64,000 bases of DNA, taken from positions 744,001 through 808,000 of the forward strand of contig NZ_JAPCIA010000001.1 in assembly GCF_026107375.2 (NCBI RefSeq), read 5' to 3'. The stretch comes from Sphingomonas sp. BT-65. GTDB lineage: Bacteria > Pseudomonadota > Alphaproteobacteria > Sphingomonadales > Sphingomonadaceae. The first letter of the stretch is position 1, and each line of letters begins with the position of its first letter. The translations under genes and the position numbers were made by a program. The notes beneath the pieces were generated by a model. It saw only the letters and a program-made list of their open reading frames with translations. It was not told where the DNA came from and ran no database searches. This document shows, piece by piece, positions 18,222-27,052 of this stretch.

Positions 18222-20570
18222 ATGCAAGTAGCGCGCGCGCTTCGAGTCGTCTGGGTCTCGGTGGCTCTCATTCTAACCTGTGCTGGACCGGCTCAATCCG
18301 AAGGCAATCTGGAAGCAAAGGAGGAGGCACCGCCTAGACGGCTGGAGCGAATATCAAATTCCTCCATCTCCCCGGATGGCACCTATGTCCTTTATCGGAT
18401 GGCCGCGGATCGAAACGGGGAGCCGGTGCTGGCGACTTACCATCTCATCAACGTGATGACGGGTGCCACGATCCAGCTACCCGGCGCCGCGTATCTGGTA
18501 AACGCGAAGGATCACGTAAACCCGCCAATCTGGGCGCCGGACAGCTCAAAGATTGCCTATACGGCAGTGGAAGGTGATATCTGGCGGCTGATCATCTGGG
18601 ATACGAAGCGTGGCCGCTTGTCGCTTGGGGACAGTGGTGCGGTCTGCGGACGGGCGGAACGAGCCCGTGAAGGCGGGTGCGTTGTTCAGTCCCTTGAGTG
18701 GACACCCGATTCTCGAAGCGTGATATTTCTTGCTCCGCCTTCAGGGACGCCCCTCTCCGAGCTTTCAATTAGGAGCGCCAAAGGACATCGGCTGCCGTGG
18801 GAGCGGCTTTTGATGTCCGATCCAGAAAACGACGGCGCAACGCGAATAAGCTCACGCGACACTGCTGGATTGAAAGCCGTTAATACTACTAGCGTCGTGG
18901 AAGCGCGTTTGATCAGTACAGAAGACGGCGAAATATCGACGATCGCTTCACGATCCCTACTACAGAGTATTAAAGTTTCCCCAGACGGCCGCTCAATTCT
19001 GATCGCATATGAAGGCCCGCGCAATGATGTCATTCCGCAGAGGCATGTTTATTATGAAGTGCTTTCGATCAAGCAGCCGGACGCCAGCAAACGTCAGCCA
19101 CTGCTGATGAAAGCGTATCCGGAGCGAACGTCCTGGTCACCGGACAGCAGGAAAATCGCGTTTGTCGAAAGCGGGCCGACCACGGATGGCGACATCATCC
19201 TCTATGAACTGCAATCGGGGACGCTGACAAATCTGACCGGCAAGATAGATCTTCCCGGAGAAGCTCCCGAAGCGGATCGAACTGTTGAGGGAAGGGATGC
19301 AACCTATGCGGGGCGCAAATTCGGCGCAAGCGACAGAATTGATTGGACGGCCAACGGCGCGGAGCTTCTTGTTTCCCGCCAGGTGCTGATGAACGGCAGT
19401 TGGAGACGGCAACTGTGGGTAGTCTCGGCGCGTTCCGGCGCGGCGCGTAGCCTTTCAGGCAAGTTCGCGTGCGACGTTGCACAGAATTCGCTGACACTGT
19501 CTCTTGGGACGATAGTAGGCATGTCGTGCGATGCGTCGATCGCGTTTGCCGACGTTGACGGCCGCGCAGAGGACGCTTCCCGGAAGCTCTCCATTCCCGG
19601 CAGATTGACCTCAAGGCGGCTCCCCACCGTGTCCAAGACGGGCCGTATCGCCTTTGTGATTGAGAGCGCGGAGAATGGCGAGGAGATCAACCTGTTTGAC
19701 CCGCGGTCGCATGCGCTGCGACGGCTTACATCGGTAAACACCGATCTGGCCGCAGCCGGCTCATCACGGATTGTAAGATGGAGCTACAATTCACAGCCCC
19801 GAGCCGGCAGGATTTTCCTTCCAGCGACAGCAGGTCAAAATTTCGCAAAACCGCCACTGATCATACAACTGTATCCGCGCGATGAGCACTACATTAAAGT
19901 CGATGATCAGCAATTTGTGACTGCCGACACGGAACTCCACATTCCGCTCGCGGATTTGGTTCGCCGCGGATATTCAGTGTTCAAACCAGAGTTTCCTACT
20001 CAAGGAGGAGGGAACAGTTGTTCCGCGCTTGCGGATGAAGTCAGGGCTGCAATTCGTCAGGTCGAAGCGCTTGGTTACGCCGACGTGCGGCGTGTTGGAG
20101 TATTCGGTCATAGCTTTGGTGGCTGGGCCGCGACCTGCATCATGACTCGCCTGCCCGATATTTCGGCCGGGGTCAGTGTGGCTGGCATTTCAGATTGGAT
20201 ATCCGGCGCCTTCTCTCCAATTACGAACTCTTCCCCGACGGGGGGACAGTTGAGAATTGGGAAAACCATCTGGGAAGACCCCGAGGCTTTTTGGAGAGAG
20301 TCTCCGTTGTCCGGGGTACATAATATCCAGGCCCCTTTGCTACTACTTCATGGAAAACGGGATGATGCCGTCGCGATGGAGCAATCGCTGCATATGTATT
20401 TTGCCATGAAATCCGTAGGCAAGGACGTTACGTTGATTGCCTACGACGACGCTGATCACTCTTCGATCTTCAGGAACCCTCATTATTCGAGGCATGTGAT
20501 TGATTGGTTCGAGCGGTTGGTACCGATCCCACGTACAGTCGGAACGTCAGCGTCAGGCGCGATACGCTAA
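18222..20570 (+). CDS. Secreted S9 family (prolyl oligopeptidase-like) peptidase
   Basis: 782-aa alpha/beta-hydrolase peptidase. The N-terminus has a signal peptide (ALRVVWVSVALILTCAGPAQS). Residues about 35-520 are WD40-like beta-propeller repeats (SPDGTYVLY, APDSSKIAY, TPDSRSVIF, SPDGRSILI, SPDSRKIAF). The catalytic serine is Ser631 in FGHSFGGWAA, with Asp in HGKRDDAV and His in DDADHSS. It lies 25 bp after the receptor gene and likely shares its transcript. Sphingomonad lasso peptide isopeptidases belong to the same superfamily, so peptide import and processing is possible, but no lasso precursor accompanies this block. Confidence 0.85.
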   Translation: MQVARALRVVWVSVALILTCAGPAQSEGNLEAKEEAPPRRLERISNSSISPDGTYVLYRMAADRNGEPVLATYHLINVMTGATIQLPGAAYLVNAKDHVNPPIWAPDSSKIAYTAVEGDIWRLIIWDTKRGRLSLGDSGAVCGRAERAREGGCVVQSLEWTPDSRSVIFLAPPSGTPLSELSIRSAKGHRLPWERLLMSDPENDGATRISSRDTAGLKAVNTTSVVEARLISTEDGEISTIASRSLLQSIKVSPDGRSILIAYEGPRNDVIPQRHVYYEVLSIKQPDASKRQPLLMKAYPERTSWSPDSRKIAFVESGPTTDGDIILYELQSGTLTNLTGKIDLPGEAPEADRTVEGRDATYAGRKFGASDRIDWTANGAELLVSRQVLMNGSWRRQLWVVSARSGAARSLSGKFACDVAQNSLTLSLGTIVGMSCDASIAFADVDGRAEDASRKLSIPGRLTSRRLPTVSKTGRIAFVIESAENGEEINLFDPRSHALRRLTSVNTDLAAAGSSRIVRWSYNSQPRAGRIFLPATAGQNFAKPPLIIQLYPRDEHYIKVDDQQFVTADTELHIPLADLVRRGYSVFKPEFPTQGGGNSCSALADEVRAAIRQVEALGYADVRRVGVFGHSFGGWAATCIMTRLPDISAGVSVAGISDWISGAFSPITNSSPTGGQLRIGKTIWEDPEAFWRESPLSGVHNIQAPLLLLHGKRDDAVAMEQSLHMYFAMKSVGKDVTLIAYDDADHSSIFRNPHYSRHVIDWFERLVPIPRTVGTSASGAIR

Positions 20571-20738
20571 GGGATGTGTCGAATATCGCGGGCTCCAAAT
20601 GGATGGGGTTGATTCCCCAGCACCTAAACCGCGCTGAGCGGGAAAACACAGCGCCGCTTCCCGTTGACGACGCGACGATTGCGCGTTTCTTCAATCGGAT
20701 TCGGTGTGGGCTCACGAAAGCGGAACGCGGGGATTAGC

Positions 20739-20898
20739 GGAGCGCACACTGACGCCTTCTGGCGAAGCCGCCAGGGGTCGCGCCTTGTGGGTCCGCGTGG
20801 CACACTTGCTCGGACCGGAGGTCGCAGCGGCGGCTGGCGCCCAAGCCCGCGCGCACGCCGCCCCGCCGGCCGGTCCTCCGCAAGAGTGCATCCTGTTG
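20739..20898 (+). repeat. Dispersed ~160-bp repeat, copy B, upstream of the traG chimera
   Basis: Second copy of the element at 1,733-1,893, same orientation, with shared start GGAGCGCACACTGAC, shared internal GGGGTCGCGC and GCGGCGGCTGGC, and shared end near GTGCATC. It begins 377 bp before the traG start. The remainder of the 20,571-21,115 gap shows no gene; 20,571-20,738 is probably the right border of the FecI/receptor cargo block. Confidence 0.7.
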
Positions 20899-21115
20899 TT
20901 GCTCCTTACGGAACGGGGAGCGCCGAAATTTCGTCGCACGCTGTAGCGCGTTGATCTGCGCTCTTCTTTCGGCGGCTGCGCTCAGACCGGAATCAATACC
21001 TTTGCGGTTCGTGCTCATATCCCGCAAGTCTTTGACCGAGGACGCTTTGTTCGCCGAACCTTGAGCCGCGGGCGACGCACGAGGTGCCGCCCGCCTGTTC
21101 AGGGAGGCGCGGAGC

Positions 21116-22981
21116 ATGCAGCCTACCACGGTGCTGTTCGGTCAATTGTCGCTGGTGCTGGCCTGCGTTCTCGCGGGCCTGGTCGCCGCGACCCAATGGA
21201 CGGCCGCCGCGCTCGGCTATCAACCCGCCTTGGGGGCGCCTCTGTTCCTGTGGCGCGGCACGCCGATCTACGAGCCCTGGTCGATCTTCATCTGGTGGTT
21301 CCTCTACGAGGCCTATGCGCCGCGCATTTTCGCGATCGGCGGCGGGATCGCGGCGGTCGGCGGGCTCACCGGCACGCTGACCGCGGTCGCGGGATCGGTG
21401 TGGCGCGCGCGGCAGGCGCGCAACGTCACCACCGACGGCTCGGCGCGCTGGGCGGGGCCGCGCGACATCGCCGCGGCCGGGCTCGCGGCGGCCGACGGCG
21501 TGTTCCTCGGACGGTCGCGTTCGGCCTATCTGCGCCACGACGGACCCGAGCATGTCATGGCGTTCGCGCCGACCCGCTCGGGCAAGGGCGTCGGCCTGGT
21601 CGTGCCGTCGCTGCTCGGCTGGACCGGCTCGGCGGTGGTCCACGACATCAAGGGCGAGAATTGGCAACTGACCGCCGGCTGGCGGGCGCGCTTCTCGCAC
21701 TGCCTGCTGTTCAATCCCACTGACGACCGCTCCGCCGCCTACAATCCGCTGCTCGAGGTCCGCCGCGGCGCGCACGAGGTGCGCGACGTCCAGAACATCG
21801 CCGACATCCTGGTCGACCCGGAAGGCGCGCTCGAGCGGCGCAACCATTGGGAGAAGACCAGCCATGCGCTGTTGGTCGGCGCGATCCTCCATGTGCTGTA
21901 CGCCGAGGAGGAGAAGACGCTCGCGCGGGTCGCCGCCTTCCTCTCCGATCCGGCGCGCTCGTTCGAGCGGACTCTGGCGGCGATGATGACCACGCCGCAC
22001 CTGGGCGACGCCGGCGTCCATCCGGTGATCGCCTCGGCAGCGCGCGAGCTGCTCAACAAGAGCGAGAACGAGCGCTCGGGCGTGCTCTCGACCGCGATGT
22101 CGTTCCTAGGACTCTATCGCGATCCGACCGTCGCGGCCGTCACCTCGCGCTGCGACTGGCGGATCGCCGACCTGATCGAAGCCGACGCGCCGGTCTCGCT
22201 CTATCTGGTGGTGCCGCCCTCGGACATCTCGCGGACCAAGCCGCTGGTGCGGCTGATTCTCAACCAGATCGGCCGCCGGCTGACCGAGAGCCTCGACGGC
22301 GCGGACGGCATAGCCCGGCGGCACCGCGTGCTGCTGATGCTCGACGAGTTTCCGGCGCTGGGGCGGCTCGACTTCTTCGAGTCCGCCCTCGCCTTCATGG
22401 CAGGCTACGGCCTGCGCGCCTTCCTGATCGCGCAGTCCTTGAACCAGATCGAGAAGGCCTACGGCCCCAACAACGCGATCCTCGACAATTGCCACGTCCG
22501 CGTCGCCTTCGCGACCAACGACGAGCGCACCGCCAAGCGCATCTCCGACGCGCTCGGCACCGCCACCGAGCTGCAGTGCGCCGCGCACGACACCGTCGCG
22601 CTGCGCACCAAGCCCGGCATTGCCAGCATGACCGAGCTGGTCCGCTCGACGCTGCGGCTGCGTCCCGACCGGATCATCGTCGGCGAAGTGCGCGGTCCCG
22701 AAGCGCTGGACCTGCTCAAGGCCTGGGGCACCGGCCATCCCGGCGGCATCGCCACGCTCCACGCCGGCTCGGCGGCGGGCGCGCTGTTGCGGCTCGAGCA
22801 GCTCATCCAGGAAGCGGTCATCACCGTACCGCGCGCGCTGATCGCCGAGACCGTCGACCTGGTCGTGTTCATCGCCGGGCGCGGGCGCGACCGCCGCGTC
22901 GAGGATCTGGTCCGCGTCCGCGGGCTCGATGCCGCCGGCCAGTACGACCTCGAACCGCTGCTCCAAGGAGGCAAGCCATGA
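21116..22981 (+). CDS. Chimeric TraG coupling protein / TrbB ATPase C-terminus
   Basis: 621 aa read as two fused partial genes. Residues 1 to about 482 are a TraG/VirD4 coupling protein: membrane segments in the first 80 residues, Walker [16 protein letters not shown] and Walker [12 protein letters not shown], ending in [19 protein letters not shown]. From about residue 484 the sequence is the C-terminal part of the TrbB secretion ATPase: [34 protein letters not shown] and [17 protein letters not shown]. The TraG C-terminus, any copG gene and the TrbB P-loop half are absent. The frame is intact, so this is an internal deletion fusion rather than a frameshift. TrbB activity must be lost; coupling activity is doubtful. 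Confidence 0.85.
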   Translation: MQPTTVLFGQLSLVLACVLAGLVAATQWTAAALGYQPALGAPLFLWRGTPIYEPWSIFIWWFLYEAYAPRIFAIGGGIAAVGGLTGTLTAVAGSVWRARQARNVTTDGSARWAGPRDIAAAGLAAADGVFLGRSRSAYLRHDGPEHVMAFAPTRSGKGVGLVVPSLLGWTGSAVVHDIKGENWQLTAGWRARFSHCLLFNPTDDRSAAYNPLLEVRRGAHEVRDVQNIADILVDPEGALERRNHWEKTSHALLVGAILHVLYAEEEKTLARVAAFLSDPARSFERTLAAMMTTPHLGDAGVHPVIASAARELLNKSENERSGVLSTAMSFLGLYRDPTVAAVTSRCDWRIADLIEADAPVSLYLVVPPSDISRTKPLVRLILNQIGRRLTESLDGADGIARRHRVLLMLDEFPALGRLDFFESALAFMAGYGLRAFLIAQSLNQIEKAYGPNNAILDNCHVRVAFATNDERTAKRISDALGTATELQCAAHDTVALRTKPGIASMTELVRSTLRLRPDRIIVGEVRGPEALDLLKAWGTGHPGGIATLHAGSAAGALLRLEQLIQEAVITVPRALIAETVDLVVFIAGRGRDRRVEDLVRVRGLDAAGQYDLEPLLQGGKP

Positions 22982-23337
22982 CCTGTTCGCGTAGTCCCGC
23001 AGTTCCCCGGAAGCGGATTTACGGAAATCTCCGAAAGCGGATTTACGTATCGGCGCTCGTGCTGGCGGCGGCGCTGCTCGCGGCGCCGGCGCACGCCGGC
23101 GGCTCGTCGATGCCGTGGGAGGCGCCGCTCCAGTCGATCCTCGAATCAGTCGAAGGCCCGGTCGCGAAGATCGTCGCGGTGATCATCATCATCACCACCG
23201 GGCTGACGCTGGCGTTCGGCGACACCTCGGGCGGGTTCCGCCGCCTCGTCCAGATCGTGTTCGGCCTGTCGATCGCCTTCGCGGCGTCGAGTTTCTTCCT
23301 GTCCTTCTTCAGCTTCTCGGGCGGAGCCTTGGTGTGA
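22978..23337 (+). CDS. trbC: TrbC/VirB2-type conjugative pilin
   Basis: 119-aa pilin precursor. A signal/transmembrane segment (about residues 25-40, [16 protein letters not shown]) and two hydrophobic helices ([17 protein letters not shown] and [18 protein letters not shown]) fit the pilin fold. It is processed and cyclised by TraF in RP4-like systems. The N-terminus carries [13 protein letters not shown], encoded by two tandem copies of the short GCGGATTTACG repeat, which looks like an in-frame insertion. Overlaps traG-trbB and trbD by four bases. Confidence 0.85.
   Translation: MTCSRSPAVPRKRIYGNLRKRIYVSALVLAAALLAAPAHAGGSSMPWEAPLQSILESVEGPVAKIVAVIIIITTGLTLAFGDTSGGFRRLVQIVFGLSIAFAASSFFLSFFSFSGGALV
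23011..23047 (+). repeat. Short GCGGATTTACG repeat, tandem pair inside trbC
   Basis: AAGCGGATTTACG occurs at 23,011 and 23,035, joined by GAAATCTCCGA. The pair is in frame and encodes KRIYG-type residues before the pilin signal segment. Confidence 0.65.
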
Positions 23338-23597
23338 CTTTGCCCGACGGCTTCGAGGTGCCGGTCCACCGCGCGCTGACCGAGCCGATCCTGCTCGGCG
23401 GCGCGCCGCGCGCGCTCGCGATCGTCAACGGCACGCTCGCCGCCGCGATCGGCATCGGCCTCCAGCTCTGGGTGGTCGGCGTCGCGGTGTGGGCGATCGG
23501 CCATGCCGTCGCGGTGTGGTGCGCGCGGTCCGATCCCGACTTCGTCGAGGTGCTCTCGCGCCACCTCAAGCACAAAGCCCACTTGGGGGCCGGGTGA
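23334..23597 (+). CDS. trbD: TrbD/VirB3 family protein
   Basis: 87-aa inner-membrane protein. The opening GFEVPVHRALTEPILLGGAPRALAIVNGTL is the VirB3/TrbD signature, followed by a hydrophobic segment (about residues 34-62) and a short cytoplasmic tail. GTG at 23,334 overlaps the trbC stop, and its stop overlaps the trbE start. It anchors the pilin pathway and works with TrbE. Confidence 0.9.
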   Translation: MTLPDGFEVPVHRALTEPILLGGAPRALAIVNGTLAAAIGIGLQLWVVGVAVWAIGHAVAVWCARSDPDFVEVLSRHLKHKAHLGAG

Positions 23598-26050
23598 TGC
23601 TCAACCTCGCCGAATATGCCCGCCGCCCGACGCGCCTCGCCGACTATCTGCCTTGGGCGGCGCTGGTCGCGCCGGGCGTGGTGCTCAACAAGGACGGCAG
23701 CTTCCAGCGGACGATGCGCTTCCGCGGACCCGACCTCGACAGCGCGACCGATTCCGAGCTGGTCGCGGCGACCGCGCGGCTCAACAACGCCTTGAAGCGT
23801 CTCGGCTCGGGCTGGGCTCTCTATGTCGACGCCGATCGGCGGCCTGCGCCCGCCTATCCCGACAGTGATTTTCCCGATGCGCTGTCGGCGCTGGTCGACG
23901 CCGCGCGCCGCGCTGCCTTCGCCGGCGAGGACGAGGACATGCCCGCGCGGCATTTCGAGAGCGGCTATCATCTGACCCTCGCCTGGCTGCCGCCTGCCGA
24001 GACCCGCGCCAGGGCGCGCGGGCTGCTGGTCGAGGGCGGCGACCGCCGCTCGGTCGACTGGCGCGAGCAGTGCCAGGCGTTCGCGGCCGAGAGCGACCGG
24101 ATCGCCGCGCTGGTCGAGACGATCATGCCCGAAGCCGCCTGGCTCGACGACGCCGAGACGCTCACCTATCTCCACGGCGCGGTATCGGCGGCTCCGAAGC
24201 CGGTCGCGGTGCCCGAGACGCCGGTCTATCTCGACGCGCTGCTTGGCGCCGACGACTTGGTCGGCGGGCTGTCGCCGATGCTCGGCGACCGGCATCTGCG
24301 GCTGCTGACCGTGCGCGGCTTCCCCGCCTCGACCTGGCCGGGGCTGCTCGACGATCTCAACCGGCTCGGCTTCCCCTATCGCTGGACCACGCGCTTCCTG
24401 TGCCTCGGCAAGGACGAGGCCGAGCGCCAGCTGGTCAGGCTCCGCCGCCAATGGTTCGCCAAGCGCAAGGGCGTGGTCTCGCTGCTGCGCGAGGTGATCT
24501 ACCAGCAGGAAGTCGTGCTGGTCGACAGCGACGCCGCCAACAAGTCGGCCGACGCCGATCTCGCCCTGCAGGCGCTCGGTTCCGACGCGGTCGCCTTCGG
24601 CCATGTCACCGCCACACTGCTGGTGAGCGCGCGCGACGAAGGCATCGCCGCCGAGCGCGCGCGGGCGGTCGAGCGGATCGTCCAGGGCCGCGGCTTCGTC
24701 ACCATGAACGAGACGCTCAACGCGGTCGAAGCCTGGCTGTCGACCTTGCCCGGCCACGCCTATGCGAATGTCCGCCAGCCTTTGATCTCGACCGTCAACC
24801 TTGTCCACATGCTGCCGGTCTCGGCGGTCTGGGCCGGCCCCGAGCGCAACGCGCATCTGGACGGCCCGCCGCTGATCGTCACCCGCACCGACGGCGCGAC
24901 GCCGTTCCGCTTCAGCCCCCATGTTGGCGACGTCGGCCATACGCTGGTGGTCGGCCCGACCGGCGCCGGCAAGTCGGTGCTGCTCGGGCTGATCGCGCTC
25001 CAGTTCCGCCGCTACCCCGGTGCCCGGATATTCCTGTTCGACAAAGGCGGCTCGGCGCGCGCGACGATCCTCGGCATGGGCGGCGAGCATTACGACCTCG
25101 GCGCCGGCGACGAGGAGTCGGCGCTCGCCTTCCAGCCGCTCAGCGGCATCGACGCCGACCCCGAGCGGATCTGGGCGGCCGAGTGGATCGCGGGCTTGGT
25201 CGCGCACGAGGGCGTCGCGCTCGATCCGCCGGTCAAGGACGCGATCTGGGCGGGGTTGATGAGCCTTGCCTCGGCACCGCGCGAGGAGCGCACGCTGACC
25301 GGCCTGTCGGCGCTGCTCGCCTCCAATCCGCTCCGCCAGGCGCTCGCCCCCTACACGCTCGCCGGCCCGCACGGCCGGCTGCTCGACGCCGACCATGACC
25401 GGCTCGGAAGCGCCCAAGTGCAGGCGTTCGAGATGGAGGAGCTGATGCACGCGCGCTCGGCAGTGCTTCCGGTGCTCACCTATCTGTTCCACCGGCTCGA
25501 GCAGCGCTTCGACGGCGCGCCGACATTGCTGATCCTCGACGAGGCCTGGGTGTTCCTCGACGATCCGCTGTTCGCCGGCCGCATCCGCGAGTGGCTCAAG
25601 GTGCTGCGCAAGAAGAACGTCGCGGTGATCTTCGCCACCCAGAGCCTCGCCGACATCCAGCGCTCCACGATCGCGCCGGCGATCGTCGAGAGCTGCCCGT
25701 CGCGGCTGTTCCTGCCCAACCCGCAGGCCACCGAGCCGCAGTTGAAGGAAATCTACCAGGGGTTCGGGCTCAACGCGCGCCAGATCGCGATCATCGCCCA
25801 GGCCACGCCCAAGCGCGACTATTACTATCAGTCGCCGCTCGGCAACCGGCTGTTCGATCTCGATATCGGACAGCTCGCGCTCGCCTTTCTCGCGTCGGCC
25901 GGCCCCGCCGACCAGCGTGTCATGGACAACATCCTCGCCGAGCACGGCGCGGCCGGCTTCGCCGCCCAATGGGCGCGCCATCGCGGCCTCGCCTGGGCCG
26001 CCGACCTCCTCGCCCCCTCCCCCCACGAAGCCAAGGAGACGTCCCCATGA
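23597..26050 (+). CDS. trbE: TrbE/VirB4 conjugal transfer ATPase
   Basis: 817-aa cytoplasmic ATPase that powers pilus assembly and substrate transfer. Walker A is GPTGAGKSVLLGL (about residues 455-467), Walker B is LLILDEAWVFLDD, and the conserved FATQSLADI follows. N-terminal CagE/TrbE region spans about residues 1-400. Length is normal for the family. Start ATG 23,597 overlaps the trbD stop. It appears intact, unlike TraG and TrbB. Confidence 0.95.
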   Translation: MLNLAEYARRPTRLADYLPWAALVAPGVVLNKDGSFQRTMRFRGPDLDSATDSELVAATARLNNALKRLGSGWALYVDADRRPAPAYPDSDFPDALSALVDAARRAAFAGEDEDMPARHFESGYHLTLAWLPPAETRARARGLLVEGGDRRSVDWREQCQAFAAESDRIAALVETIMPEAAWLDDAETLTYLHGAVSAAPKPVAVPETPVYLDALLGADDLVGGLSPMLGDRHLRLLTVRGFPASTWPGLLDDLNRLGFPYRWTTRFLCLGKDEAERQLVRLRRQWFAKRKGVVSLLREVIYQQEVVLVDSDAANKSADADLALQALGSDAVAFGHVTATLLVSARDEGIAAERARAVERIVQGRGFVTMNETLNAVEAWLSTLPGHAYANVRQPLISTVNLVHMLPVSAVWAGPERNAHLDGPPLIVTRTDGATPFRFSPHVGDVGHTLVVGPTGAGKSVLLGLIALQFRRYPGARIFLFDKGGSARATILGMGGEHYDLGAGDEESALAFQPLSGIDADPERIWAAEWIAGLVAHEGVALDPPVKDAIWAGLMSLASAPREERTLTGLSALLASNPLRQALAPYTLAGPHGRLLDADHDRLGSAQVQAFEMEELMHARSAVLPVLTYLFHRLEQRFDGAPTLLILDEAWVFLDDPLFAGRIREWLKVLRKKNVAVIFATQSLADIQRSTIAPAIVESCPSRLFLPNPQATEPQLKEIYQGFGLNARQIAIIAQATPKRDYYYQSPLGNRLFDLDIGQLALAFLASAGPADQRVMDNILAEHGAAGFAAQWARHRGLAWAADLLAPSPHEAKETSP

Positions 26051-26769
26051 AGAAGCCCGTCCTCATCGCCGCGGCGGTCGCGCTGCTGTGCGCCGCACCG
26101 GCATCTGCCATCCCGGTGTTCGACGCATCCAACTATGCGCAGAACATCCTCACCGCCGCGCGCACGCTCACCATGATCAACAACCAGGTGCAGCAGCTCC
26201 AGAACGATGCGCAGTCGCTGATCAATCAGGCGCGCAACCTCACGTCGCTGCCGTCGAACGTGATCGGCGAACTCCAGGCGCGGCTGCGCGAGAGCGAGCG
26301 GCTGATCCAGCAGGCCAAGGGCGTCGCGTTCGACGTTGCCGAGGCCGACGCCGCGTTCCAGCGCGCCTATCCGCAGGCCTATGCCGGGCTGACCCGCGAG
26401 CAGATGACCGCAAACGCGCGCGAGCGCCTAGAGAATTCGCTCGAGGCCCTGCGCACTGCGACCCAGGTCCAGGCGCAGGCCGCGACCGGCCTCGCCGGCG
26501 ACGACGCGACGCTCGCCGACCTTGTCGCCAAGAGCCAGAGCGCGGTCGGCACGCTGCAGGCGACCCAGGCGACCAACCAGCTGCTCGCGCTCCAGGCCCA
26601 GCAGGCGATGCAGGCGCAACGGCTCGAGCTCGCCAACGGCCGCGCCGCCGCGCTCGAGGCCGCGCGCGGCCTCGCCGCGGAGGCCGAGGGCCAGGAGAAC
26701 CGGCGGCGGTTCATGGGCGGCTCCGGCGCGTCCTACACGCCCGCCAGCGTCACCTTCTACCGCAGCTGA
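26047..26769 (+). CDS. trbJ: TrbJ/VirB5-like minor pilus protein
   Basis: 240-aa periplasmic protein. The signal peptide is clear (KKPVLIAAAVALLCAAPASA, residues 2-21). The rest is long amphipathic helices rich in Gln and Ala (NNQVQQLQNDAQSLINQARNL, LEALRTATQVQAQAATG), predicted coiled coil, as in TrbJ. Ends QENRRRFMGG then TFYRS. Overlaps trbE by four bases. Confidence 0.9.
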   Translation: MKKPVLIAAAVALLCAAPASAIPVFDASNYAQNILTAARTLTMINNQVQQLQNDAQSLINQARNLTSLPSNVIGELQARLRESERLIQQAKGVAFDVAEADAAFQRAYPQAYAGLTREQMTANARERLENSLEALRTATQVQAQAATGLAGDDATLADLVAKSQSAVGTLQATQATNQLLALQAQQAMQAQRLELANGRAAALEAARGLAAEAEGQENRRRFMGGSGASYTPASVTFYRS

Positions 26770-26780
26770 AAGGCCCCGCC

Positions 26781-27047
26781 ATGCTCCGCCACCCTTCCGC
26801 CGCCATCCTGCTCTTCCTGCTTGCCGGCTGCGGTTCCAAACCCGCCGACCCGCCGGCGAAGGCGGTCACGCGTGACGGCGACGACCCGCTGGTGGCGGAG
26901 CTGGCGGCCGATCCCGAGCGTCTCGCCGAGCTGCGCCGCCGCTGCCGCGCCGACCGCACGGCCGTCGGCGCCGCGACCTGCGAGACGGTGGCGCAGGCGA
27001 ATCGGCGGCGGTTCTTCGGACCGCCGCCGGCCGAGCCGGGGAACTGA
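26781..27047 (+). CDS. trbK: TrbK-like entry exclusion lipoprotein
   Basis: 88-aa lipoprotein with signal and lipobox LLFLLAGC (Cys17), then a charged periplasmic domain with two cysteines (RRCRADR, ATCETV) and the conserved ending VAQANRRRFF. Position between trbJ and trbL is the standard place for the TrbK-alt family, which blocks redundant transfer between cells carrying the same element. Eleven bases separate it from trbJ. Confidence 0.85.
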   Translation: MLRHPSAAILLFLLAGCGSKPADPPAKAVTRDGDDPLVAELAADPERLAELRRRCRADRTAVGAATCETVAQANRRRFFGPPPAEPGN

Positions 27048-27052
27048 GGCAT

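Noticed and set aside
20504..20737. 77-aa frame overlapping the end of the S9 peptidase gene
   Set aside because: No homology cue and overlaps a good gene; regarded as shadow.
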